A stretch of DNA of 64,000 bases from assembly GCA_036509075.1 (NCBI GenBank), contig DATCGG010000192.1:1-64000 (forward strand), read 5' to 3'. The DNA is from JAJKIV01 sp036509075. GTDB taxonomy: Bacteria; Gemmatimonadota; Gemmatimonadetes; Gemmatimonadales; Gemmatimonadaceae. Below, in pieces: positions 1 through 7,257 of the stretch. The notes under the pieces are model-generated. The model ran no database searches and had not been told where the DNA came from. It saw only the letters and a program-made list of their open reading frames with translations. The translations under genes and the position numbers were made by a program. The stretch's first letter is position 1. Each line of letters begins with the position of its first letter.

Positions 1-146
1 AACAGCGTCGGAGCTACAACTCGAAGATTCCTATCCCTGGTCTCCGGTGGCTGCATCGCATTAGAGCCGAACAATCTTCCTTCAGGCGACGCGTGGCAAG
101 AGACGTCGGTAACAGGCCGGTAAGGGTCTGCAAGATTCGTGTTCGA

Positions 147-162
147 GCGGCCCTTGGGCCGC
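147..162. terminator. Short GC hairpin downstream of sixA
   Basis: A 7-bp perfect inverted repeat (GCGGCCC/GGGCCGC) with a 2-base centre lies about 45 bases beyond the stop of the minus-strand phosphatase gene. No T-run follows on that strand, so it is at best a weak or factor-assisted terminator. Nothing else is recognisable in bases 1-205. Confidence 0.25.
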
Positions 163-205
163 GACCGCCATCACGAAATCTTTGCGACGAACGACGACCA
201 TTTGG

Positions 206-709
206 CTAGCCGGCCAAGTCCCGGAAAATCCCCGGGGGGATAGCCCACACTAGGCGACCCCGTCCCGCGCTCGGCTTGCCCTCGAAGTCGATCAGACACG
301 CCCCGCCCTTCTTTAACTCGACGCCCGATCGTTCGGACCCGGTTACGAGATACGTGACCAGACGGCCCAAATGAGGCTCGTGACCGACGATCGCGACGAC
401 ATTCTGATCGAAGTGACCCAGCCAGGTCGCAACGTCGTCGAGCGCCGTCCCCGGCTCGAGCTCGCGAGCCGTTTCGACGCGATCCAGGTCGTACTCGCGC
501 CGCAGAATCTCCGCTGTTTCGTTCGCGCGGGTGAAAGGACTGGAGACGAGAACGTCAATGTTCGAAACGACCTCGCGCAGCCCGCGGGCGGTGCGCTTCA
601 TCTTGCGCGTGCCCTCGGCCGTGAGCGGACGCAGAGCGTCCTCGCCGCCGGTGGCGGCGAAAACCTCGCGGTCTTCGGCGATCGCGTGTCGAATGATGAG
701 CAGTTCCAC
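206..709 (-). CDS. sixA: SixA-type phosphohistidine phosphatase
   Basis: Small cytoplasmic histidine-phosphatase-superfamily enzyme of 167 aa, the usual SixA length. The RHAIAED motif at the N-terminus carries the nucleophilic His8, with the following basic and acidic residues typical of SixA. A second catalytic His sits in VGHEPH (about residue 110), and SSPFTRANET (about 56-65) matches the conserved phosphate-pocket segment. SixA of E. coli removes phosphate from histidine phosphotransfer domains; the substrate here is inferred only from family. The start codon is GTG, 9 bases after the stop of the exported protein gene upstream on the same strand, so the two are probably cotranscribed. Confidence 0.85.
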   Translation of the reverse strand: MELLIIRHAIAEDREVFAATGGEDALRPLTAEGTRKMKRTARGLREVVSNIDVLVSSPFTRANETAEILRREYDLDRVETARELEPGTALDDVATWLGHFDQNVVAIVGHEPHLGRLVTYLVTGSERSGVELKKGGACLIDFEGKPSAGRGRLVWAIPPGIFRDLAG

Positions 710-718
710 GAGCTCGCG

Positions 719-1504
719 TTACGGTTTCTTCTCGACGAGGGCCTTGATTGCTGCCGGCATCTCGAACGCCGCGGGATCGGCGGCGTCGTAGTCCACGGTG
801 TTGATGATCAGCACCTGCTCATTGCCCATGACCTGTTGTGTTAGGCGGGTCGCGATCTTCTGGCCACCGAAGTCCTTGTAGTCGCTGATGAGGTTCGTCA
901 CTTCGATGGTCCCCATCGGCGATTCCTGCTTGCCCGTCGACGCAATGAGCAACCCCGAGGCCACGCTGTAGCAATCGAACGTCTCACGGCCCGATTTCCA
1001 GACCATCTTGACCTTGTAGCAGGGCTCGCCGTTCATCTCCGTCTTTTCCGTGGTCTCGGCCGACGCGACGTTGGGACCCTGACGGGATGGCGTCCCGAAG
1101 CTCGACTCCTCGCGCACCGCGTCCAGCTCGCGTCCGGTCATCAATCGTGGTCCCTGCATCGGATTGATCGACCACGCCGTCGTACCGTCGAATCCCTGCT
1201 CGATCTGGCCAATGGAGCTGACGTTAATGCGCATCATCGTCTTGTTCGGGCGGGCCTGAGAGATCTCCAGGTCACCGGACACGCCCGCAGCCGGCAGCTC
1301 GAAGCGGCCTTTCGTTCGCACCGACTGATGCTTGGCCATGATTGCTGTCGCGTTCGTCGCGGCAACGAACTTGGCGATCAGCTCCTTCGCGGGCGGAAGC
1401 GCCGCAGAGCCCTGGGCGGCCGCGGGTGCGGTCGCGACCATCGTTAGGCCTGCGGCCGCGGCGAATCGCCGAGCGTTGAATGAGCGACGTAGGCTGACGA
1501 GCAT
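719..1504 (-). CDS. Exported LolA-like / outer-membrane lipoprotein-sorting-like protein
   Basis: About 261 aa from the ATG at 1504, chosen because an AGGAG sequence lies 8 bases upstream and a clean signal peptide follows (basic n-region, hydrophobic core, AAAQG cleavage region near residue 32). A longer in-frame ATG at 1555 would put 17 residues in front of the signal peptide. The mature part is beta-rich with phrases such as GFDGTTAW and a late YKDFGGQKIATRL segment, resembling the LolA/DUF4292-like fold that handles lipids or lipoproteins in the periplasm. The function is inferred from that resemblance and is not certain. It lies directly upstream of sixA in one transcription unit. Confidence 0.6.
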   Translation of the reverse strand: MLVSLRRSFNARRFAAAAGLTMVATAPAAAQGSAALPPAKELIAKFVAATNATAIMAKHQSVRTKGRFELPAAGVSGDLEISQARPNKTMMRINVSSIGQIEQGFDGTTAWSINPMQGPRLMTGRELDAVREESSFGTPSRQGPNVASAETTEKTEMNGEPCYKVKMVWKSGRETFDCYSVASGLLIASTGKQESPMGTIEVTNLISDYKDFGGQKIATRLTQQVMGNEQVLIINTVDYDAADPAAFEMPAAIKALVEKKP

Positions 1505-1608
1505 GAAGCGCTCCTGCGAGCGATGGGGAAAAGGGATTGCGCCGACGTGGCGCACGGGAAATATGATCGACGACGCCGCTGACGTGAGTCAGCGTATCCG
1601 GTTCGTTG

Positions 1609-3018
1609 TCAGGGATTGCGCGGCCGAGGCCGCTCGAACCAGCGGACCGCGCACTCGAGCGGCTCGTCCCTCCCGGCGACCAGATCGGCCCGCGTCAACG
1701 GCACCACCTCGTCCGGGATCACGCCGCGTCCCTCGATCCGAGTGCCGTCGGGTGCCACGAAGTCCGCCACGACGTGCATGAGAACATCGCCTGTCGGAAG
1801 CCGCGTTGCCACCGCCGGAAGCGCTTGTCCCGCCGTCCGTTCGCCGAAGACGCGGGCGCGGCCGAGCGCCTGCAAGGCGGCCGCGAACATCTCCGACGTG
1901 CTCGCCGACAACCCATCCACGAGGATCGCGACGTCTCCGGCGAACGGCTCGACCGGAACCCCGCTGTCCGTTGCCCGTCGCGGATTCGCGACGAAACGCA
2001 TCTCCTCGCCGTGCGACCGCATGATCCCGAGGGTGCTCGGCTCGTTCAGGAAGTGTCCGGCCGCACCCATCATCATGCCGGCCACACCACCCAGGTTCCC
2101 GCGCAGGTCGAGGATGATGCCGCCGCAGTTCCGCGCCGCATCGACGGCGCGGTCGAGCGCCGGCATGATCGGCGGCATCCAGTACTGGAAGTGGATCACG
2201 GCGGCGCACCGCCCGTCAGCCAGTGTGCGGCGCGTCATTTCGAACGTCGCCGGGAGGGGTGGCAGGTTGCCGAACTTGGAGAACGGCCCGCGCATCGAGT
2301 CGAGCGTGACGTCGACGGTTCGCCGCGTTCCCGCTGGGTCTCGGGCCACGATGTGCACGGTGGTCCCGGGCACTCCGCGCAGCGCCCGCATCGCGCTCGT
2401 CAACACCGCGAGTCGCCTGGGTCCCACCGAGTCGGCTGGACCTAACGACGGAACGATGAGGTCATCGATACGCTCCACCGTCCACCCGGGCACCACGCCC
2501 GCTCGGCGCGCAGCGCTTCCGCTGTCCGACCGCCAGACCACGAGCCCGCCATCGAGTGCGCGCAGCGAGAGGCCAGCCGTGCCTAACGCCGACGTGTTCG
2601 GCGAAGCGTCTCCACCGGGAGCCGCCTGCGCCGGCAGCAGGGCAAAATGCGACTCGCCAATCCGCGCCAGCATGTCGTCGATGACCGCGCGAAGGGCGCT
2701 ATCGGACTCCGCTCGGACAGCGCGCGGCAGTAGCTCTCGCCGCACACCGGGCCAGTCGAGCCGGGTGACTCCTCGCCGCTCGAGCGTCACGCCGATCGTA
2801 CGCCATGCGGAATCGAACGTCGTCGCGGCCAACGCCGAGTCCACCACCCGGTACCCGGTGTCTCTGGCGACCGTCCGGTGAGGTGACGCGCGAAGCGCCT
2901 CGCGAGGGCCGACCGTTGGATTCGCCGCCGCCGCGGACAGCGCTACGGTCAGTGCAACCGCCGTCGATTTGATGGGGAGCATAACGTAGCGCCGAAATGG
3001 AGCGGCCATCCGCACCAC
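1609..3018 (-). CDS. Exported S41-family serine protease
   Basis: A protein of up to 469 aa with an N-terminal hydrophobic export segment, a helical N-terminal domain, a PDZ-like middle (around RAGVVPGWTVERIDD) and a C-terminal S41 peptidase core. The core shows GGIILDLRGNLGG (substrate-strand motif) and DGLSASTSEMF carrying the probable nucleophile near Ser373. The second conserved block reads FGERTAGQ, so the Lys of the classic CtpA Ser/Lys dyad is not present at its usual place; this is common in the tricorn/IRBP-like branch, which uses a different triad. The start is uncertain: GTG 3018, ATG 3009 and ATG 2982 are all in frame and none has a good ribosome site. The last gives the neatest signal peptide. 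Confidence 0.8.
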   Translation of the reverse strand: MVRMAAPFRRYVMLPIKSTAVALTVALSAAAANPTVGPREALRASPHRTVARDTGYRVVDSALAATTFDSAWRTIGVTLERRGVTRLDWPGVRRELLPRAVRAESDSALRAVIDDMLARIGESHFALLPAQAAPGGDASPNTSALGTAGLSLRALDGGLVVWRSDSGSAARRAGVVPGWTVERIDDLIVPSLGPADSVGPRRLAVLTSAMRALRGVPGTTVHIVARDPAGTRRTVDVTLDSMRGPFSKFGNLPPLPATFEMTRRTLADGRCAAVIHFQYWMPPIMPALDRAVDAARNCGGIILDLRGNLGGVAGMMMGAAGHFLNEPSTLGIMRSHGEEMRFVANPRRATDSGVPVEPFAGDVAILVDGLSASTSEMFAAALQALGRARVFGERTAGQALPAVATRLPTGDVLMHVVADFVAPDGTRIEGRGVIPDEVVPLTRADLVAGRDEPLECAVRWFERPRPRNP

Positions 3019-3232
3019 GCGGATTGGTCGAGAGGTTGGTCAGGCCGATAAGACGTCCGGGAATACAAGGACGAGCAACTCGTCGGCTCGTTCACGGTGC
3101 GGCGAAAGCGGCCCGAATTGTGCGCCCCATCACGGGGCTCGACGTGACAGCCGTCTCCGGCGCGCGTCCACATTGTGCGCGGCACACGTCCCTCACTTGC
3201 GCCGCGGCCGCTGTCATATTTAGAAACACACC

Positions 3233-3787
3233 ATGCCACGCACCCGTCGGTCCTATCGCGCCCTGCTCGCGGCGCTCCTCGTGCTCGCGCCGCTTCGTAT
3301 AACGGCTGCCCAGACAGCGGCTGCGCAGTCGCTCTCCCCGGGCACGAGAGTTCGGGTCACGTCGAACCAGATGGTGGCGCCGATAGTCGGCAGCTACCAA
3401 GGCATGCGGCGAGACACACTTGTTCTGATAGAGGACGGCACGGGCGCCAAAATATGGGCGTTCAACACCGCAGCCGTTTCTCAGGTGGAGGTCAGCGTCG
3501 GAATGAAGGGCGGGAATCGCGATCCGATGATACGCTGGGGTCTAATCGGCGCCGCACTCGGCGGCGGCATCGCTTTTATCACTTCAGTATCGCTCGAGAA
3601 CAACAGCGGCCAGCAGTACAACCAGCTGTTGAGTACCCTGGTGGGCGCCGCGATGGGTGGCGGGCTCGGCGCCTTTTATGGATCGCGAAAGCTCGCGGAG
3701 CATTGGGCACCGGTGCCCCTGCCGCGGCGCGTAGGCGTGGTGCCAACCGCCAAGGGTCTCCGCATCACGCTTTCGGCGTCTTTCTGA
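3233..3787 (+). CDS. Exported protein with glycine-zipper segments, unknown function
   Basis: A 184-aa protein with a strong N-terminal signal peptide ending near AAQTAAAQS. The mature part has a short beta domain (GTRVRVTSN to a VSQVEVSVG strand), then two Gly/Ala-rich hydrophobic stretches (LIGAALGGGIAF and LVGAAMGGGLGAFYG) of the glycine-zipper kind that can insert into or pack on membranes. No enzymatic motif is visible. It is transcribed divergently from the S41 protease across a 214-base gap that should hold both promoters. A 10-bp hairpin follows the stop. Confidence 0.6.
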   Translation: MPRTRRSYRALLAALLVLAPLRITAAQTAAAQSLSPGTRVRVTSNQMVAPIVGSYQGMRRDTLVLIEDGTGAKIWAFNTAAVSQVEVSVGMKGGNRDPMIRWGLIGAALGGGIAFITSVSLENNSGQQYNQLLSTLVGAAMGGGLGAFYGSRKLAEHWAPVPLPRRVGVVPTAKGLRITLSASF

Positions 3788-3848
3788 CCATCGCGACCGC
3801 GCCCGGCGGTCGGCTGAGCGTCCCCTTCCCCAAGCCAGTAGTTTGTTG

Positions 3849-3875
3849 ACGCAGCCGCCTCACCAGCGGCTGCGT
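3849..3875 (+). terminator. Hairpin after the glycine-zipper gene
   Basis: A perfect 10-bp inverted repeat (ACGCAGCCGC / GCGGCTGCGT) with a 7-base loop, 62 bases after the stop at 3787 and 50 bases before purE. Only a short, interrupted T-run follows, so termination strength is uncertain. Confidence 0.5.
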
Positions 3876-3925
3876 TCACTGTTTCGGCATTCCCTCTCTA
3901 CCACGGAGCTCGCGAGCGCTCTTCT

Positions 3926-4411
3926 ATGCCAGGGCCACTCGTCGGCGTGATCATGGGCAGCAAGAGCGATTACGAGCATCTCGCGCCAGCATGCGCGCTG
4001 CTCGAGGAGCTGGCTGTCCCGTTCGAGGCTCGCGTGGTCTCGGCGCACCGAACTCCTGACTGGATGTTCGAGTACGCGTCGACCGCGGAGGAGCGCGGGT
4101 TGCTCGTGATCATCGCCGCCGCTGGCGGAGCGGCACACTTGCCCGGGATGGTGGCATCGAAGACGCTCGTCCCGGTGCTCGGTGTCCCCGTTGCGGCGAC
4201 GATTCTCAACGGCGTCGACGCCCTGTTGTCGATCGTGCAGATGCCGGCGGGGGTTCCGGTCGGGACGCTCGCCATAGGGAAACCGGGTGCGACCAACGCG
4301 GCCATCCTCGCGGCGGAGATCGTCGCGATCCGACATTTGGATGTGCGCGACCGCCTTCGCGCGTGGCGTGAACGCCGCCGGGACGACGTGCTCGGACAGA
4401 CGCTCCCGTAG
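3926..4411 (+). CDS. purE: N5-carboxyaminoimidazole ribonucleotide mutase
   Basis: Class I PurE (161 aa, normal length). It converts N5-CAIR to CAIR in de novo purine synthesis, working directly after PurK. The sequence shows the family signature MGSKSDY (residues 10-16) for substrate-phosphate binding and VVSAHRTPDW with the catalytic His41. It also has the AAAGGAAHLPG loop and the LGVPV strand. It is followed three bases later by purK, so the pair forms the usual two-gene unit. Confidence 0.95.
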   Translation: MPGPLVGVIMGSKSDYEHLAPACALLEELAVPFEARVVSAHRTPDWMFEYASTAEERGLLVIIAAAGGAAHLPGMVASKTLVPVLGVPVAATILNGVDALLSIVQMPAGVPVGTLAIGKPGATNAAILAAEIVAIRHLDVRDRLRAWRERRRDDVLGQTLP

Positions 4412-4414
4412 CGG

Positions 4415-5566
4415 ATGATCCAACCTGGCGCGACCATCGGCATCCTGGGCGGTGGTCAACTCGGCCGTATGACGGGGTTGGCCGCGCGCTCCCTCGGGTA
4501 CGACGTCCACGTGCTCGATCCGGACCCGAACTGTCCGGCGTCGGTGATCGCCAGTCGAACCGTGGCGGCACGTTTCGATGACGCGGACGCCGCGGCATCG
4601 CTGGCAGAGCGATGCGCGGTGGTGACGCTCGAGATCGAGCAGATCGGCACGGCCGCGCTGTCGGCCGTTGCGGCGCGCACGCCGCTTCGCCCGAGCGCCG
4701 AGGCCGTGCACGTGATTCAGGACCGCATTCGGCAGAAGACCTGGCTGGCCGCGAACGGGTTTCCGGTCGGGGCATTTCGTGCGGTCACATCACGCGACGA
4801 GAGCATCGCGGCGTTCGAGCACCTCGGCCGATGCATCTTCAAGTCCACGAGTGGCGGTTACGATGGTCGCGGCCAGATCCGCGTCAGCTCAGTGGACGCC
4901 GCGGCGGACGCCTGGAAGTCACTCGGCGAGCGGCCGTGCCTCGTAGAGCAGTTTCTCGAAATCGCGAGCGAGATCTCGATGCTGGTCGCGCGACGACCGG
5001 CGGGCTCGGGATCGAGCGATGCGACACGTCACGTGACGTTTCCACCCTCGTTCAATCATCACGCGCACGGGATCCTCGACTGGTCGGTGCTGCCCGCCTC
5101 GGTGGCGCCTGCCATCGGACGCCAGGCGGACGCGGTGGCGAACGGCATCGCATCCACGTTAGGCATCGAAGGCTTGATCGCCGTAGAGATGTTCATCCTG
5201 CGGGACGGGGCGCTGTTGGTGAACGAGTTGGCGCCGCGGCCGCACAACACGTTTCACTCGACGGAGCGCGGGTGCGCCACGAGTCAGTTCGAGCAGCTCG
5301 TTCGCGCCGTGTGCGACCTGCCGCTCGGAAGCACGGAAATCCTTCGTCCGGCGGCGATCGCGAACCTCCTCGGCGATCTGTGGAACGCTGGCACTCCAGA
5401 CTTCGCGGCAGCGCTCACGGTTCCGTCAGTGCGGCTGCACCTCTACGGCAAAGCGTCGGCGCGACCCGGGCGAAAGATGGGGCATCTCTCCGCGGTAGGC
5501 GTCACTGGCGACGAGGCGCGAGATCGTGTGCTCCGCGCGCGTGAGGCGATGCGAATCGGTGCGTGA
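4415..5566 (+). CDS. purK: N5-carboxyaminoimidazole ribonucleotide synthase
   Basis: ATP-grasp enzyme of 383 aa making N5-CAIR from AIR, bicarbonate and ATP, the substrate for PurE encoded just upstream. The N-terminal ILGGGQLGRM motif (residues about 9-18) is diagnostic of PurK. KSTSGGYDGRGQ is the ATP-grasp glycine-rich loop, and NELAPRPHNTFHST near residue 275 carries the metal and ATP ligands. The strand that usually reads VTYEFE is VTLEIEQIG here, a mild divergence. The gene ends 18 bases from the convergent metallophosphoesterase gene. Confidence 0.95.
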   Translation: MIQPGATIGILGGGQLGRMTGLAARSLGYDVHVLDPDPNCPASVIASRTVAARFDDADAAASLAERCAVVTLEIEQIGTAALSAVAARTPLRPSAEAVHVIQDRIRQKTWLAANGFPVGAFRAVTSRDESIAAFEHLGRCIFKSTSGGYDGRGQIRVSSVDAAADAWKSLGERPCLVEQFLEIASEISMLVARRPAGSGSSDATRHVTFPPSFNHHAHGILDWSVLPASVAPAIGRQADAVANGIASTLGIEGLIAVEMFILRDGALLVNELAPRPHNTFHSTERGCATSQFEQLVRAVCDLPLGSTEILRPAAIANLLGDLWNAGTPDFAAALTVPSVRLHLYGKASARPGRKMGHLSAVGVTGDEARDRVLRAREAMRIGA

Positions 5567-5584
5567 ACGGTCGGCGCACGCTCG

Positions 5585-6325
5585 TCAGGCGCCGATCTCG
5601 ATGACACGAAAGGGTGGCTGCTCGGGCCAGCATTTCTTGAGCAGCGGCATCGAGACGTTGTAGACCGGCGTGCCCGATGCCGTATGCCCTTCGAGGCAGC
5701 CGTTATGCGCGTGCCCATGGACGACCGCCGTGACAGGGTACCGTGTAAGCGGCTCCTCGAGGCGGCTGCTGCCGAGATAGGGAAAGATTTCCAGAGGCTC
5801 TCCCTCGACCGTCGAACGCACCGGTGAGTAGTGCAGCAGCGCGACGCGGTGTGGCGACCTGAGTCGGGCGAGCGCGCTCTCGAGCTTGAACGCTTCGTTC
5901 ACCGCTTCGCGGACGAAGCTCTTGATGATCTCCTCACCCCACGGGCCGAGCGCACCGCGACCAAACCCGCCACAGAAACCCTTCACGCCAGCGAATCCGA
6001 CGCCCTGGAGCTCGCACGAATCGCCGTCGAGCACCGTGACTCCGGCGTCGGTGAGGATCTGGCGCACTTCGTCCTGCTTCCCTGCTTCGAAGTCGTGGTT
6101 CCCCAGCACGGTCACACACGGCACTCGCAACGCGGTGCCGATGTCGCGTGCGAGAACGCGCGCTTCCTCGGGCAGGCCGTAGTCCGTGAGGTCGCCGCAC
6201 ATCACGAGCAGGTCCGCGCGCTCGGAGACCTGCGCGAACATCGACGACAGTGCACCCTGGCCGGTTTTACTGACGTGAATGTCACTCATCGCCGCGAGGC
6301 GGACCGTGCCGTTCGTGGTGGCCAT
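5585..6325 (-). CDS. Calcineurin-like metallophosphoesterase
   Basis: Cytoplasmic two-metal phosphoesterase of 246 aa with all family blocks in order: MSDIHVS (Asp/His near residues 14-17), CGDLTDYG, LGNHDFE and the C-terminal VHGHAHNG, plus an LLHYSP segment supplying a further His. No signal peptide is present. An AGGAG sequence lies 10 bases before the ATG. The physiological substrate cannot be read from sequence; relatives hydrolyse cyclic nucleotides, nucleotides or phosphodiesters. It is transcribed divergently from the nucleotidyltransferase-fold gene and converges on purK. Confidence 0.85.
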   Translation of the reverse strand: MATTNGTVRLAAMSDIHVSKTGQGALSSMFAQVSERADLLVMCGDLTDYGLPEEARVLARDIGTALRVPCVTVLGNHDFEAGKQDEVRQILTDAGVTVLDGDSCELQGVGFAGVKGFCGGFGRGALGPWGEEIIKSFVREAVNEAFKLESALARLRSPHRVALLHYSPVRSTVEGEPLEIFPYLGSSRLEEPLTRYPVTAVVHGHAHNGCLEGHTASGTPVYNVSMPLLKKCWPEQPPFRVIEIGA

Positions 6326-6472
6326 GGCGGTCAGCTCCTGATCGACGGACAGAGAGCCGGCTCAGCTAGCCCTAGTCTTGCAAAGCGGTCGCACATAGGG
6401 CTGACCCTCTTCAACAAGCGTTCCGTGCCGCACAAACCAAACTCCAGAACGCCGAACGAGATCGATCGTGAC

Positions 6473-7255
6473 ATGGCGGCGCGGTACACGCGCCGCTTCT
6501 ATCGTGACGTTCTGACAATTCTGGATCGGGCGAATGTCCCAACGCTGGTGGGCGGCGCGTTCGCGTTTTCGCATTTCACCGGGATTCAGCGCCCCACAAA
6601 GGATTTCGATCTGTTCGTGCGCCGTGAGCATATTGACCGTGCGCTCGACACGCTCGCCACCGCGGGGTTTCACTCCGAGCTCACGTTCCCACACTGGCTC
6701 GGGAAAGCACGGTCCGATGAGTTCCTCGTGGACCTCATCTTCGGATCGGGCAACGGCGTCGCGCCGGTGGACGACGGCTGGTTCGAGCATGCCGTCCAGG
6801 CGGAAGCCGTGGGGGTGCCAGTGTTGTTATGTCCGGCGGAAGAGCTGCTCTGGTCGAAGGCGTTCGTGATGGAACGCGAACGCTACGACGGCGCGGACGT
6901 GATCCACATACTGCATACACAGCGTCGCCGACTCGACTGGACCCGTCTTGTCGATCGTTTCGGCGGCCACTGGCGAATCCTGCTGCTCAATCTCGTGCTC
7001 TACGGATTCGTGTATCCTGGTGAGGACTCGCCTGCCCCGCCGTGGGTCATGGGCAGCCTGCTCGCTCGCTTGAACGACGAAGCGACAAAGCCGCCCACGA
7101 ACGAACGTGTCTGCCGCGGCACGTTGATCTCACGCGAGCAATATCTCGTGGACATCCTGCAATGGGGCCTCGTGGATGCACGCATGCAACCACGCGGTCC
7201 CATGAGCGCCACGGAAATCGCGCACTGGACTGAAGCGATCGGAAAGCTCGCCTAA
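6473..7255 (+). CDS. Nucleotidyltransferase-fold protein
   Basis: About 260 aa from ATG 6473; an in-frame GTG at 6425 is a possible earlier start. The N-terminal half shows the minimal nucleotidyltransferase pattern: an LVGGAFAF helix start (about residue 21) followed by a KDFDLFV Asp-x-Asp metal site (about 37-43). A later LVDLIFG strand could supply the third Asp. This matches the broad DUF1814/AbiEii-like and DUF6036-like groups, some of which are toxins. No antitoxin-like or HEPN gene flanks it, so a stand-alone role is more likely. The stop TAA lies inside GCCTAACT, and the same bases give the TAG stop of the opposing LuxR gene. Confidence 0.65.
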   Translation: MAARYTRRFYRDVLTILDRANVPTLVGGAFAFSHFTGIQRPTKDFDLFVRREHIDRALDTLATAGFHSELTFPHWLGKARSDEFLVDLIFGSGNGVAPVDDGWFEHAVQAEAVGVPVLLCPAEELLWSKAFVMERERYDGADVIHILHTQRRRLDWTRLVDRFGGHWRILLLNLVLYGFVYPGEDSPAPPWVMGSLLARLNDEATKPPTNERVCRGTLISREQYLVDILQWGLVDARMQPRGPMSATEIAHWTEAIGKLA

Positions 7256-7257
7256 CT
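7250..7257. other. Shared stop codons of two convergent genes inside a GCCTAAC motif
   Basis: The bases GCCTAACT hold TAA (7253-7255) ending the plus-strand nucleotidyltransferase-fold gene, and on the other strand TAG (7254-7252) ending the LuxR regulator. The two reading frames thus overlap by four bases with no intergenic terminator. This is a 7-of-8 match to the abundant GCCTAACG octamer described in the findings. Confidence 0.85.

Noticed and set aside
1616..2881. Long plus-strand open frame opposite the S41 protease
   Set aside because: Arg/Ser/Pro-rich translation typical of antisense frames in GC-rich DNA, no ribosome site, no recognisable motif.
5831..6472. Upstream extension of the nucleotidyltransferase-fold reading frame
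   Set aside because: It is antisense to the metallophosphoesterase gene, whose motifs are complete, and has no family-like sequence; the real start is near 6473.
6473..7255. Toxin of a type IV (AbiE-like) or MNT/HEPN system
   Set aside because: No antitoxin or HEPN partner gene is adjacent; both neighbours are complete unrelated genes on the other strand.
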